Shown here piece by piece: positions 23,216-35,457 of a stretch of DNA of 64,000 nucleotides. The stretch covers positions 350,048-414,047 of the forward strand of contig NW_006767444.1 in the NCBI RefSeq assembly GCF_000264995.1. The letters are read 5' to 3'. The first letter of the stretch is position 1, and every line of letters begins with the position of its first letter. The position numbers were made by a program, and so were the translations under genes. The notes beneath the pieces are model-generated. The model had not been told where the DNA came from and ran no database searches. It saw only the letters and a program-made list of their open reading frames with translations. This DNA comes from Punctularia strigosozonata HHB-11173 SS5. Taxonomy: Eukaryota; Basidiomycota; Agaricomycetes; Corticiales; Punctulariaceae.

Positions 23216-24528
23216 CTAGCGACGCGCCATGAGCCTCCGCAAAACACCGCCGGACCCTATCATGTGCAACTTCGATTTCATCCTAGAATGGCTCATGGAC
23301 GCAATCGTGGAGTTCAAAGAATGCATAGCAGCGGACATAGTGGGCCGCCTAGAGGGTTCAGAGTCCATCATTTGATCTACGAGTGGCTTGAGGAACTCGA
23401 AGTCTTGGTATGTCTGAGATGGGATTTATCAGCGGCTAATCCTGTGCCAAAACAAGGCCACTCACCTGGAGAAAGGCCTGTTTCACCCAGTGTCCAATAT
23501 AGTAGACATCCACTGCAAAGAGGTCGTGCACTTCGTCCCGGCGCCTCAGTTCTGGTAAGCTTCGATCCCGGCAAGGGAACAGTCTCAAATAAGGGGTGCC
23601 AGGAATATGACAGTACTTGAAATCGATCAAGTAGTACCGCGGATTGCATCCGGGCGACGACCTCGCCTTGATGTTAACTGTTCGTCTCATGTCCAGACTG
23701 GCGCTAGTTCTAACGGGATGGAAGGCTTCGTTGATCATGGTCCGAGCGTCAAGCATGATGTTGTCACGAGTGCAGTTGCTGATTATCAGGAAAATATGGA
23801 GGGCGAGTCAAGGCAAGTCAGCGATGGATTTCGTGACAGAGAGGTTGTACGAACCCATGAGAATAGCCATGAGAGTGCATGAATAGTAGACCCTGTGCAT
23901 GCGATCAGTATGCGAGAAGCACTCGAATGATTCTGACCGAACCTCGAAGATCTGCCGGATGCATTCCAAGACTTCGCTCACGGTTCCGAAAGGAGGGTCG
24001 TCAAACTCGCGAAGTAAGGGCATCTCAAGAATGACACCAGTTGGATCGTGTGGTCCCAGCGAGAGTCCTGCAGGGACGCAATGATTCCGAGGATCTTGTC
24101 TCAGGTTCGGATGGTTGAAGTATGCGGCGACACGATGGTCAGTACTGTTCAGTTCCACGCGTTTGAGAGCGACCTGGGTCCCGCCTGGTTGCGTCCATCA
24201 CGATACCATTCTATAGCGCAGAACATATCCGATCGTCAGTATATTGCATAGCGATCTGCACGATGCCGTATAATAGGCGTACTGAGAGAATGAGGCCATC
24301 ATCAAAATACCGCCAATGTGTGGAGTAGGCCCAGGACGGCACCCAATTCGGTTGGTAACGCCGACGGAACGTATAGCCGGCTTGGGAGAACCAGGCGTGG
24401 CGGTCCACCCAGTATCTCTCAGAGTTTAGAAGGGTCTTGGGACCACCCGTTTGCAAGGGAACGTATTCGGGCCTGTTGAAGAGCTCCTCGAAAGCGCGAC
24501 GGGTGATTAAGAAGCCGGAGTCGGACAT
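23216..24528 (-). CDS. Kinase-like protein lacking catalytic residues (pseudokinase paralog)
   Basis: Exons 24528..24283, then 24173..23943, 23892..23855, 23778..23466 and 23413..23216, giving 341 aa. It is the paralog of the kinase at 19252..20609: N-terminal module YWVDRHAWFSQAGYTFRRRY, beta-3 VALKRVEL, FAVDVYYIGHWVKQAF and SEPSRRPTMSAAM align. The catalytic loop, however, splices to HGNCTRDNI (HRD Asp replaced by Asn) and the DFG motif reads LIDFKYCHI, so phosphotransfer is unlikely. The acceptor matching the paralog's second exon (24210) gives NGIVMDA but then a frameshift stops it; the downstream acceptor ending at 24174 restores an open frame. It may be a working pseudokinase or a decaying gene. 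Confidence 0.6.
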
Positions 24529-26605
24529 GTTTTCTCGAGGCGCCGTTGAATGCTTTGAGATTTCTGCGCTGCTCACTTTTATACACAGCTGGACGAGAAT
24601 AAGGTAGACAGAGAGCTAGGGGTCCTTGTGCCACTGCTGGCTCAGTTTGTTCAACCCTCATATCGGAGGCTTTCCTCTGTTAGCAAGTCGAGATCCATTT
24701 CCTACGTTGAGGCTACCGATCGGAGGTCGGTACAGCCGAGCCAGTACAATACACATTCTCAGGCGTATGGGTCCATGCCGATGATGATGGACTATGTCGA
24801 CGGCTAACGCAAAGTAAGTACAACGAGAACCATTGTTCGGGATGCGTATGTATTGTACTGACTTACATTCAATGCCAGGAAAGGAAACTTCGTAATGTCG
24901 TGTGACCAAAAACGGTTGGGGATGTTAGCCCCCGTCGAACGTAGGCGATCGGGCGATCGAGCTTGAAATTTTTGTTGTGTTCCGGAAGTTCACGACGCGC
25001 GTTGTCAGATCCATTCTGAAATATGGTACGCATAGAATAAATTCATACGTCTACGATAATCTTCAGTTCGTCCTTGAGCGCTCGTAGTACCGCCTACGGA
25101 GAAGCCTAGGATGGTTGCTTGGCGTGAAGTACTCATTCATATTACGCAGCCGCACTGTCAAGTGGAGTAGGTCGACCTGGAGAGGCAGATAGATGCGCAG
25201 TTGGCGCGGTATCCCGAACTCCTAAGTGGGGCCAGCTTCCAGAATGAGTTCAGTCACTTGCCTTCGTATTCCTGCGAAATCATGCACTCGTACCTATGCG
25301 TATATTTGATGATTGAAAGGGATTCCATCTTCCGCTTGTGCGCTGACTTGTAATCGCGGCCGGCTATCACGGTGGTCACAACAGTGCTATGCTCACGCTC
25401 AGTAACCATAGCGATGCAGGAGCCACGGAGCCCACGGAGGAGCATCATTGGTGGATATACCACGGTGGATCCTTCTCGCTCGCACGAACTTCGACGTCTT
25501 GCGTCCCAGATTGGGCTGCTCCTTGTACTCGCGAGCGTATGGCATGAGCCGGTCGAGGTCGGATCGGCGCGAACTCGCTGTAGCGGACAGCCTCGGGACA
25601 GCAGTGCACTAAAGCAGCACATCAATTTTTAGCATCCTCTCTGGTCAACAACATTCATGCCGCGACCGAGACAATATCATAACCACAACGGCAATTACCG
25701 GAGCCCTGTTTTCTGAGTCGTCGGAGAGACTCGAAGCCGCTGGACGAGCTCGGTGAATGTGGAACAATCTTCGTCTGAAAGACGGCACAACCCTCGCAAT
25801 TCGCAGCTCGTAGGTCGCAAGGTATCCGGGTTGACCACGTTCAGTCGGGAACCGTGCCGCCAGCGTTCAACTTGCGCCCTCCGTGAAAGCGCAGAAGGTG
25901 CAAGTGTTTCGACGGCCTGTATGACTCTGAGGATGGTTGAGGATAGTTGAAGATATTTCATAGTTATTGTATTCGAGCTTTTAGAGGTAGGTAGGTAGGT
26001 AGGTTGATAGGTGTATTTCCGGGTGGTGCAAGTCTGTTCAGCGACGAGCGGTGTGCTTGCGGTGTGCACACTGTGCAACGTCCACGTGGCACTCCGGTCT
26101 CGCATCAATCCGTGATCATCTCTGGACCTTCGAACGTGCAGGATCTCCAGCTCCGTTTCTGACGATGCCTATGAACCGTCTCGAGCGCAACGCACTTCTT
26201 TCGCAATGAAAGCGCAACCAAGCAGTCCGACTTGAATGGAAGCAACGACGGGAATCAACACCCACCTCCTGGGCGGCAACCTGGAGGTCGTGCCCCGGAC
26301 CAAGCCTCAGATCATCGCCTTCCTTGGCTGCCGGCCGTTGCTCAGCAGTGGAATTACCCCATGTATGCTGAGATAATCGGGATTCTGGGGAGCATAGATG
26401 CAAGGCGTCGTCAGGCCTTTAGTTTCCTCTGAACTTCACCGTCGGTGAACGCCCTTGTCTCTCCCCTTCTCCCTTCAAGTTCGTCCTGTTAGAGGGCTGG
26501 TCCCTACATTTCTTTTTTGCTACGCTAAGCTGGTCTAGACGGCCCCTTTCACTTTCTGGCACCCGAGCAGGCCTCCTCCCCTTATTAGAATCTCGTCGTT
26601 CCACG
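24529..26605. other. Long intergenic region
   Basis: About 2 kb. The best frame is a minus ATG ORF at 25961..25695 (88 aa) with a weakly hydrophobic start and three late Cys residues, which I do not consider established. A tetranucleotide run lies near 25986. The pyrimidine-rich end at 26500-26600 is probably the lipase promoter. Confidence 0.45.
25986..26004. repeat. Tetranucleotide microsatellite (GGTA)n
   Basis: Nearly five consecutive GGTA units within otherwise unremarkable intergenic sequence. Confidence 0.85.
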
Positions 26606-27906
26606 ATGTTCACGCTCGTCCGTGCCCTCCTGGTCGTTTCTTCACTCCTTGCGTCCCGAGTGGCCCATGCCGCTCCTCTAGGCCTCCCGCGGGACAGCTC
26701 GGACACGCAAACCGTCACCCTTGCGTCCGTGCAGCCCTTGCTCACCCCTGCGCGCTTCGCCCGCGCTGCGTATTGCTCGAGCGCTTCTGTGCAGAACCTC
26801 ACGTGCGGACAACCGTGCAAGGACATCGGGGATGTGGATGTGCTGTTGACGGGGGGTGATAACAAGGAGACGCCCAACTTCTACGTAGCGTACGACAAGG
26901 TCAACGACCAGGTCGTAGTAGCCCATCAAGGCACGAACACGAACAACTTGTGAGTTCATGCCTCAATCCAAGCTGCTTCCGAGGCGAACATACGAAGGTA
27001 CTGATTGTCCGACTTGACACATTGATAGGGCATCGATCTTGAACGATTTGAAGTTGACGAGGTCGGGTCTGAATGAGACGCTGTTCAAGGACGTACCGGA
27101 TGGCGTGGAGGTGCACGACGGGTTCCAGGGCGCGCACGGCCGATCGGCAGACGCGGTCCTGTCGACCGTGCAAAGCGCGCTGGCGGACTCCGGCGCGAAG
27201 AAGCTCCTGGTAGGTTTACCGAGTTCCGTTCCGTTTCCCGTCGTGCTGAAATGGGTGTTTCGCCAGGTCGTGGGCCACAGTCTCGGGGCCGCGATCGCGA
27301 CTTTAGACGCGATGATGCTTCGGTCCCGGTTGCCGGCCGGGGTCACGATGGATACCGTCGTGTTCGGGCTCCCGAGGATGGGCAACCAGGAATGGGCGGA
27401 CTTTGTGGACGCGCAGGTACGCAGCGCGGACGACCGACGGCTTTTGGATACTGATTTGCTGCAAACGAATTTCGGTAGCTTGGATCCCAGTTCACGCACG
27501 TGTCGAACGACCAGGATCCGATTCCTCAGGTGCCGTCATTCTTGCTCGGGTTCCAGCATCCAAGCGGAGAGGTGCATATCAAGACTGGCAACGTGACCCT
27601 CGTCTGCGACGGTCAGGAGAACGAGGTGCGCGCGCGCTCACGTCGCCGGTGTCGGTCCGCATGGACAGATAGCTGATCGCGCCCTGGGATGAATAGAACT
27701 GCTCGAGGGGAAACGATTTCTCAAACGAGATATTCCAGAACCATAAAGGTGCGGTTCTGGGCGCTCAGGCTTCTGTTTTTGCGTTCATCGTCATATTGAT
27801 GCGACGATGTCTATCAGGTCCGTACTTCGAGGCGGCGATACGTATGGGCGGAGGATCGTGCCCAGGGTTTCAGGACGAGGACGAGATTGGGTTCTTCGAC
27901 TTCTAG
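26606..27906 (+). CDS. Secreted class 3 (fungal) lipase
   Basis: Six exons: 26606..26949, 27029..27209, 27267..27416, 27491..27625, 27697..27748, 27818..27906; 316 aa. A signal peptide is evident (FTLVRALLVVSSLLASRVAHA). The nucleophile elbow GHSLGAA is formed across an exon start, preceded by VVVAHQGTNTNNL (oxyanion region) and HDGFQGAHG. The late segment SNDQDPIPQVPS carries the likely catalytic Asp, and QHPSGEVHI lies in the region of the catalytic His. The Cys pairs (YCSS, TCGQPC, VCDG) fit disulfides. Family role: hydrolysis of triacylglycerols or other carboxylesters outside the cell. The last two small exons were found by splicing and end cleanly at TAG 27904-27906. Confidence 0.9.
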
Positions 27907-29330
27907 TTCGGGATCCGGCGCATGCCCGTGGAGGGCGGGGGCCAGCGGAGGGTTGCGTATCGCGTTGTTTCTTGTTGATCGTTCCCCTTGGCGGGCGGCC
28001 AACGACGCTTGTTCATGACGACGACACTATTCGAGGCGAGACCGTCGATGCGGTGGAGTGCCCCGTCGGTCGCATGAAACAGAAGCCACATGAGATCGGT
28101 TGAATGTGCTCTGGGTCCAGGTGATGTTCCATCTGACCGACGGGTACACAAGGTATACAACGCGTCCGTGATATTCTAGTAGCCGGTAACTTCTGATATT
28201 CACTTATCTGGCTTTCGAGGCTGATCGATGGTCATTGCTGCGCTATTGACTTAACTCTGAACATGGACTCGATGTTACCATCCTCGACTTGACTTCATCT
28301 TGACGATTACGCTTTTGAAACTCCGCATAAAATATGCGGGCGCCGAACTGAGTTGCCGAAATCACCGGTGTGAATTTGAAATGCGGAACATCCCAGCTTT
28401 CACATCAACCACGTCTCGGGCGGCGGGAGTCGCATGGCGTCGTATTTCGAGTCGCGAGCATGGCGTATATGCACCATGTATGCGCCGGGAGTCGCGGCGC
28501 AGCTACTGTCAATCCCACACCAACGTTTTGCGGATTGTGGTCAGGAGTAACTGCTAATCCGCGATACGTATGCCTGGTTTCACTCACATCTATACGACTG
28601 CATCTTCGGAGATCACACCCAGAAGCAGCCCGAAGGACGCATCGCGGGACGGTCCTGTTCCCAAGGGTGGGGCCGCCGAGCAGGCACTGGTGCTGTTGCC
28701 GTGTTTCCGACGCTAATTCGAGGACTCCATGACGTGCATGTCGACCTCGCAGCATCCTCTTGACAACACCGCGCATACGCAAGGGGCGGGCTCGTGGCTG
28801 GCATTTTATTCCAGCGGAACGCGCGTCGTACGCCATCCTGTGCGATACTTTCCGGTCTTGGCAAAAAGAGCCCGCGGGGGCGAGCTGGCTTGCGCCTGAT
28901 TGTTGTAGTCAAGAGGAGAAAATGTGCTTCGACTCGCATGTGACCGCCCTTTCATCGGAGGCCTCACCCATGATGTCGCCTGTCCGAATCCGTCGCGCTT
29001 CGCCGTCGCGCCTCTGTCCGAGCTGTTCTGGATCCTGTTTCCTGGCACATCTTGTTCTGGATGTCACGACCAAACGCACCTAAATGGAAGTTGGAGGGGG
29101 CCTTGGTGCTTCCCTTCTCTCCGGGACCGGAGGTGGTCCGCGTGCCGCAGTGGCAGGGTATATAAGACAGCACATCGATGGCCGGCGGCAGGAGGAGACA
29201 CTCCTGGTCGTCAACGCCGCCGCCGCCGCCACTACTGGCACCGGAGCTTCCGAGCCTTTCCTGAGACCGACGACGACGACGACGACGACCATACGCACGC
29301 ATACGCCGTGCACACGAACAGGAAGACACG
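27907..29330. other. Intergenic region upstream of the GH30 gene
   Basis: About 1.4 kb with no coherent gene. Close to the GH30 start it contains a TATA box (29159) and short trinucleotide runs (CGC near 29217 and GAC near 29270). Confidence 0.5.
29159..29166 (+). promoter_or_regulatory. TATA box of GH30 gene
   Basis: TATATAAG, 165 bp upstream of the GH30 ATG at 29331, and the only such box near it. Confidence 0.5.
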
Positions 29331-32300
29331 ATGCGCACAGCTCTAGCATATCTAGCGGTAGCCCTCGTGGGCGCCACGGGTTCAGCGCAACAAATATACG
29401 ACATCGTGAGTCCTTGGCCATCTCGTCCTCGACGTGAGGGTTAGGCGGAGGCTGACGAGCGTGACCCTCTTGCCAGTGGCAAACGACCTGGGACCGCGGC
29501 AAGCTGCTCACATACACGAATTTGGGCAGCAACCCGATCAACTTCCAGTCGCCCAGCGTGATCGGCCAAGCGGATATAGTGATCGATGATACGCAGACGT
29601 TTCAATCGGTCTGGGGCTTCGGAGGCACCCTCAGTGAGTCTCATTAGCCCATCTACACCATCCCGGACGTAACGCGCCCAAACGCGGCTCTGGACGGATG
29701 GGGCATGCGCGCGGGACGGTTAAGACGCTGACATCGGCGTATTGATATCACAGCCGACTCCTCCGCACTTACATTGAACAACCTTAAGGTAGCGCACCTC
29801 CCGTCGCTTCTCGCTTTGCTCTCGGAAAACTAACGCCCACGCGAATACAGTCGAAGAACTCGACGGCGTACAACAACTTGCTGAAATACCTCTTTGACCG
29901 TACGTATATACGTTCCGCGCCGATCGCGTTACCGTCTCGGAACCGTCTAGTTCTCAATCTGTCCCCAATCTAGCGACCGACGGCGCGAACTCGGCGGGCC
30001 TGTCCTATCTTCGTGCGTCGTGACACATGTGCTTCACTTAGAACCTTCACGTTAACTCAATTGGGGAATATCGTCCCATCAAACTCTATCCAGGTGTGCC
30101 CCTTGGAGCGTCAGACTTCTCCGCATCCGGTACGTGGCCGCCGGTCCTCCGCGCGTTAGGTCACAGGTCTGGAGGCTGACATCTATGGAACCTTTCACCT
30201 CTTCGGTACCGGTCGACAGCGTATAGCTACGATGACACCAGTGGCGACACTTCTTTGTCGAGCTTCTCTATCAACAAGGCGCCTTCGTATGTCTTCTCGG
30301 TCATCAAGGATATCATGGTCTGTCTTTCCTGGGACGAACGTGATCTGGGAATGCGACTCACGACGACCTCTTCCCGCAGGCGATCAACAAGGTCCTACGC
30401 ATTCACGTCGTACCATGGAGTCCGGTGAGTGTACATCGCTATCTCGACTTCCACAATCGTTGACGAAATGTGCCCCATTCCAGCCTGGATGGATGAAGAG
30501 CGGTGGCACTATGAAAGTGCGCCCCTTCCTTCTCCTGTACTACACCATCTGATGGGCCTACTATCTGTCACAGGGCGGCTCCCTCAACAGCGGCAATGTC
30601 AATGTCTTCGCGAACTACCTCCTCAAGTGCCTGCAGGGGTTTCAGAGCCAGGGCATCTCCGTCTACGCGATCGGCATACAGAACGAGCCACAGAACAGTG
30701 ACTGTTCGTCATGCGCATCATATGCTCGCTCGTTTACACGATGACCTCTTTTTTTTTGCGGATTAGCGACGTATCCCTCGACGAACATGCCGGTGGCGAC
30801 GGAAGCGGCGGTCGGCACCGCGCTCAGGACGTTGATGAACAACAACGGGTTTTCGAGTGTGAAGATCATCGGATACGAACATAGTAAGTGATACATCGAA
30901 CGTCCATACGTAGATGTGTCCCTGATCCTGCTATCAGATTGGGACGACGCAGGGGACTACCCCGTACAGCTGGTAAGTCAGGCGTCCTGTTCGCGAAGAA
31001 CCTGTGCTCACCTCACGTTATGGTCCCATAGATGCAACAGGCTGGTAGTGCTTTCGTGAGTATCTTTCTTTGACCCTGGCCGACCTAGCGCTGAATATCC
31101 GTGATATTCCAGGCTGGAGTTGTACGTGCACTTTCCTGTCCTAAAAGTCCATGCGGTACCTGACCTCAAAGTCGGCGTTAGTCTTTCCACTGCTATGCCG
31201 GAGAGTGAGTACCGCGTTACTCGTCACATCGACGGCGCTAATGGAATGCGTTGTGATCCAGTGTGAGCGAGCAGGACACCTTCCATACCGCGTTCCCCGA
31301 CAAGGAAATCTACTTCACCGAATGTTCCGGCACGATTGGCTCGGACTGGTGGAGCGACATTAAGGTGCGTCTGGTTCAGGCCCGCCTTCGGCCAGTCTAG
31401 TGACAACGTATGATCAGTGGTACATGGACAATTTGTTCATTGGAGGTATCACGCACAACTCGCATTCTGGCCTGATGGTATGCTCCTCTTTCGTTTACGG
31501 TAGTGAGGACCCTTACTGACGAACGAGACCAGTGGAACATTGCCCTCGGTGAGCGAGATAGATGTGTAACACGACCGAAAAGGCCACCCTAATGGTTTGG
31601 TCGTCGTCCAGATGGAAACGGGAACCCGAAGCTACCTGGAACGGGTCAGTGTGCCAGCTCGAACGACACGAGTACGAAAGCTGATGTGACGTGCCTGTAG
31701 ATTCGTGCGGCGGTAACGGCTGCCGACCCATCGTGACCGTCAACAGCGATGGCACTTGGTCTGTCAACCAGGAGTTCTATGCTCTCGGTCAAGCATCCAA
31801 AGCGATTCTGCCGAGGGACTCAGGCGGACCCTGGGGAAAGCGGATCAAAGTTACCGTTGGTGGATCTCTCAGCTGGGTCGGCCCATGTCCTTCCTTGCTT
31901 CCCTGACAAATAGCTGACCCGTTGCTGCGATCAGGCGTTGATCGTCGGGGCCTACGTCACCGGGAGAGTAAACTCGTCGGATTGGCTGCGATACTCGATT
32001 GTGGTCCTGAACTGGTTAGTGCTTTCCGAGAATCACGGTGCCGACGTCGTGAATTGACGCTCGCATGCGCTGCAGGGATGATACACCGAACGGTAGCTGG
32101 GACCCTACACCTGTGCAGACGACCGTGAGCCGTGCACTTACTGTCACGTTGGTCAGGCAAGAACTGACGTCGGTTTCGTATAGATCGAGTTCCGAGACAT
32201 GCAAGCGACGTACACGTTCCCTGTCGGCGTGACGACGATGTGGTGGTACGCCCCCAACGAAGGCAAGGACTTCGCGACCAACGCTACGGCGTTCTACACC

Positions 32301-32345
32301 GACGAGCAGGACGGCGAGCAGCGCCCGATGGGATTTTTCCAGTGA
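29331..32345 (+). CDS. Secreted glycoside hydrolase family 30 (endo-beta-1,6-glucanase type), 23 exons
   Basis: Exons: 29331..29405, 29477..29633, 29754..29788, 29851..29899, 29974..30012, 30094..30129, 30220..30317, 30380..30424, 30484..30516, 30574..30703, 30767..30883, 30938..30972, 31032..31055, 31113..31121, 31182..31204, 31262..31364, 31418..31477, 31533..31548, 31612..31644, 31701..31876, 31935..32014, 32076..32124, 32184..32345; 527 aa. Signal peptide ALAYLAVALVGATGSAQ. GH30 motifs: VWGFGGTLTDSSA, YSYDDTSGD, HVVPWSPPGWMKSGG, acid/base Glu in GIQNEPQ, nucleophile Glu in YFTECSG, and late DSCGGNGCRPIVTV. Fungal GH30 enzymes cleave beta-1,6-glucan of fungal walls or related glycans outside the cell. 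Exons as small as 9, 16, 23 and 24 nt are required for the frame. Confidence 0.9.
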
Positions 32346-32881
32346 AACAGAACCACACCCTGCAGGCTGCCGATTAATCTGGATCCGCACTGCCCACAAG
32401 CTGCTTCCCTCCGAACACGGAAGCCACCCTCCCCACCTTCCGTCTCCGGCACCACACGCTCATGATTTATGACAAACAACGAACGACGACGGATCTGTTC
32501 TAGGTTACTCCCATTATACCCCCGCAAATGTATGATAATTGTCAGCGTGGCGGACACGATGACTCGCGAATCCGTAATACACGCGATATCCCTTCCTGTG
32601 TCTACGTATCCTGCTTTGCACGCACTGTCGGTAGGGTGTACCTTCGGAGCGGTCTAGGATTGCCGTTGTGTCGCCCCTGCGGTGAGTTGCGCCCCGTGTG
32701 CGAGGTGGTGGAGTCGAAGTGGTAGTATGCTGTGTGAGGGTACTGCGCACTCTGAGCACATGCACATGTATAAAGCCACCATCATATGCACGACATGACG
32801 GCAGTATAGTACCAAGCTCAGTGCGAACTGGACCGTTGTCTATACCCCTCTACCCCTTACGCGTCTGAACACTTTACGACC
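32346..32881. other. Intergenic region
   Basis: 3' region of GH30 and promoter of the GPI-type gene. A TATAAAG-like sequence lies near 32770. No gene recognised. Confidence 0.45.
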
Positions 32882-33445
32882 ATGAAGCTTACATCCGGAG
32901 CGTTGGCCGTTCTCAGCCTGCTGGCCGTAGCGCACGCGCAAGGCAGCGCGACCACCGAGTCGAGCAGCGGGGACACAGGCGTTTCGACCACGAGTGCTCC
33001 GAGCCTGCCTGGGTGAGTTATCGACCGTCATGCAAGCGTCGGTTCCAAGCCTCACGAATTGACCCCTTCCCTCTCCGGCAGGTCGATCATCTCTGTCATA
33101 AGCACCCCAATACTCAGCCCGCCCTCGCTGAGCTCTCTACCACTTTCCAGCGTGGACGTAACCACCACGACAGCTAGCTCATCGGCGAATTTGACAACGA
33201 CCACGGCCTCGACGCCCGGAGGCGCCTCGACGACGGTCACGTCCGTCTCCTCGCCTATCATCACCAGTACTGGTACTGTCACGAGCCCAATCATCTCTGG
33301 GACATCCAGCACCGGGTCATCCTCCAGCTCCAGCCTGACGACCTCCGCTCCGGCTACAACTACGACCAGCGGTGCTGCTGGCTCGATGAAGGCGTCCGCC
33401 TGGGTGGTCGCTGCGTTCGGCGTCCTTGCGGGTCTCGCTCTCTAA
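32882..33445 (+). CDS. Ser/Thr-rich secreted protein with C-terminal GPI-type signal
   Basis: Two exons (32882..33012, 33082..33445), 164 aa. It starts with a clean signal peptide (KLTSGALAVLSLLAVAHA). The mature part is almost entirely Ser, Thr, Pro, Gly and Val, a likely O-glycosylated stalk, and the end is a small-residue site (SGAAGS) followed by a hydrophobic tail (AWVVAAFGVLAGLAL), as in GPI-anchored wall proteins. There is no catalytic domain. It is probably a cell-surface structural or shielding protein; the exact role is unknown. It directly follows the GH30 gene on the same strand. Confidence 0.8.
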
Positions 33446-33926
33446 AAACCACTGGAAGTGGCGATGGAAGTGTTGAAGCGGGAAGAAAATGACGGTTTGG
33501 GAGGATATGTGGTGATGGACACCTCGAATCGGACTCGGACGATTGCATAACACTTTACAACATGTTCTTCGAGCATTCGATAGCGAGCTGAATGCAGTAT
33601 GCTTTTAGGCAATGATGACAAGCGCATCCGACTCGCGTCGTGTACGGTCTCATATCATGCTCTCCATCTATGATCTTTGTCATTCCGGCTATATACCGCC
33701 TCCTGTACGAGCGGAATCCGAGTCGGACGTTGTGCAAAAGCTTCACATGTTACTCAGCTGCTGTAGCAATCGTTGAGTATGGCGCCATCATCGCTTTCGT
33801 CCCACACTTCCTAATGGAGTAAACCTCGCTATGGTACTGAAATCGCAAAGTGTTTATAACGCGACAGGCATGGACTAGGATGAGCAGCAAAAACCCTCAA
33901 GCATCTTTCTTCAACAGCCTACAGTG
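33446..33926. other. Intergenic region
   Basis: Lies between the GPI-type gene and the SDR gene; no coding frame of interest. Confidence 0.5.
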
Positions 33927-35274
33927 ATGGCCTCGCAAAACAAGCAACTCATATTGGTATGTGCCGCGTCCATCACGAAATTCTCGTCTAACGACCTTCA
34001 TCCTCAGGTAACAGGTATCTCTGGCTTCTTAGGAGGTCATATAGTCCAGCAGTTAATTGAAGATGGATATCGCGTTCGCGGGTAAGGACCTCGTCACTAT
34101 GCATCTCAGGGTTCGGACTGACCACCGATGATAGAACTGTACGTACCGTGAAGGTCGAGTCTATCCGGGAGAACTTCGCATTCTACGGCGACGACCTTGA
34201 GGTGATCGGCTTTGACGATCTGGTTGCCGGAGATTGGACAGAAGCCTTGAAAGGTTTGTGAGACCTGACTGCCTGAGTGGGACTGGCGCTGATGCCATAG
34301 TTCAGGAGTAGACGGTATCTTGCACGCCGCAGCTCCATTGCCTGGCTCGCAAGAACCTCAATCGGCGCTCGATGTGAGTCGTCATCATCATGTATTACCA
34401 TCAACCTTTGACATTGACGCATCTCGACAGGCCGCGGTCGAAGGTGCCCTCAACATCTTGCATGCGGCGGACAAAGCCGGGATCACAAACTTTGTGCTGA
34501 TGAGCAGCTTCGCCACGGCGTTGAATCCATTGAACCCGGCTGACAACAATGAGCTCAATGAGCATAGTAGGTCTCAACGAAAAGTGTTTATGGACGCACC
34601 TTTTGATTGTGATCCCGCCAGGCTGGAATCCCGTCACCAAGGCGCAGATATTGGACCCAAACTCCGATCCGATGTTGGCATACACCGGTTACAAGACCTC
34701 AGCTGAACAGGCGGTTTGGGAGTTCGCAGATGCGCACCCTCACATTAACATCACTGCTGGTGAGTCTCCAATCCTTCTTCCCCATAGTTATGCTCATCGT
34801 GATCACGATATAGTCCTCCCGCCCTTCTTTTACGGCCCCTTCGCCCCGGGCCACAAAGTCGTCCAAGGAGTGCGTAAGTGGGATCTCAGCACGAACTCCT
34901 TCATCTACGCCTTCCTCAAGCCAGACGGGCCCTTCCCGCCCTCGCGCTACATCGACGTGCGTGACTCCGCGCGCTCGCTCATCCTAGGGCTCAAGACCTC
35001 GCCCGGTACCAAGCGCAAGCGGGTGCTCGTCTGCCCCACCCCCGGCATCGACTGGAAGGAGAGTACCGAATATCTCCTCCAGCAGCGCCCCGAGCTTAAG
35101 GGACGCATCGCCGACCCGGCCAAGGCCCCGCCGATCGACGAGTTCCGGATCACCGACAACAATTTGCAGGAAATCCTGCACTTCGGCGAATTCATACCTT
35201 GGAAGCAGACATTGCTGGATACGGTGGATTCGCTTCTGAAACTCGAAAAGGAGTGGGCCGCATCTGACGCGTAG
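33927..35274 (+). CDS. Extended SDR NAD(P)-dependent reductase (Gre2 / dihydroflavonol-reductase-like)
   Basis: Seven exons: 33927..33956, 34008..34081, 34135..34253, 34306..34373, 34431..34566, 34622..34759, 34814..35274; 341 aa. The nucleotide-binding motif VTGISGFLGGHIVQQL is at the N-terminus, split after residue 10 by the first intron. HAAAPLP follows the fold, a Ser-rich strand FVLMSSFATAL aligns with the catalytic Ser, and YTGYKTSAEQ holds the YxxxK pair. These features define extended short-chain dehydrogenases acting on ketones, aldehydes or flavonol-like substrates in the cytosol. The substrate cannot be assigned. It is convergent with LCL3, whose 3' end is at 35458. Confidence 0.88.
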
Positions 35275-35457
35275 ATGATGATACAACGTAATGCATTTGT
35301 CCAGTGAATAGATCTACATGATATAGATATATCAGAGTTGACGTCTGTATGTGCTAAACAACGGACCAGCCTCACATGTCAACACCACGCCAAAGCAACC
35401 AGCCTGCTGATAGCTCGAAACTGTCCGAAGACGTCGCTACCGAAAGCCGCCGTATCA

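Noticed and set aside
25254-25625. Minus-strand 123-aa ORF
   Set aside because: No coherent domain, mixed coding character between frames, and no splice partners; treated as intergenic.
29217-29290. Trinucleotide runs as a coding repeat
   Set aside because: They lie between the TATA box and the GH30 ATG, out of any supported gene; probably 5' leader microsatellites.
31122-31148. A short 27-nt intron after the 9-nt GH30 exon, ending at AAAG
   Set aside because: It would yield SMRYL instead of the conserved GH30 SFHCY block, which is obtained with the 60-nt intron ending at 31181.
33052-33312. Minus-strand Val/Glu-rich ORF
   Set aside because: Mirror image of the Ser/Thr repeats in the GPI-type gene.
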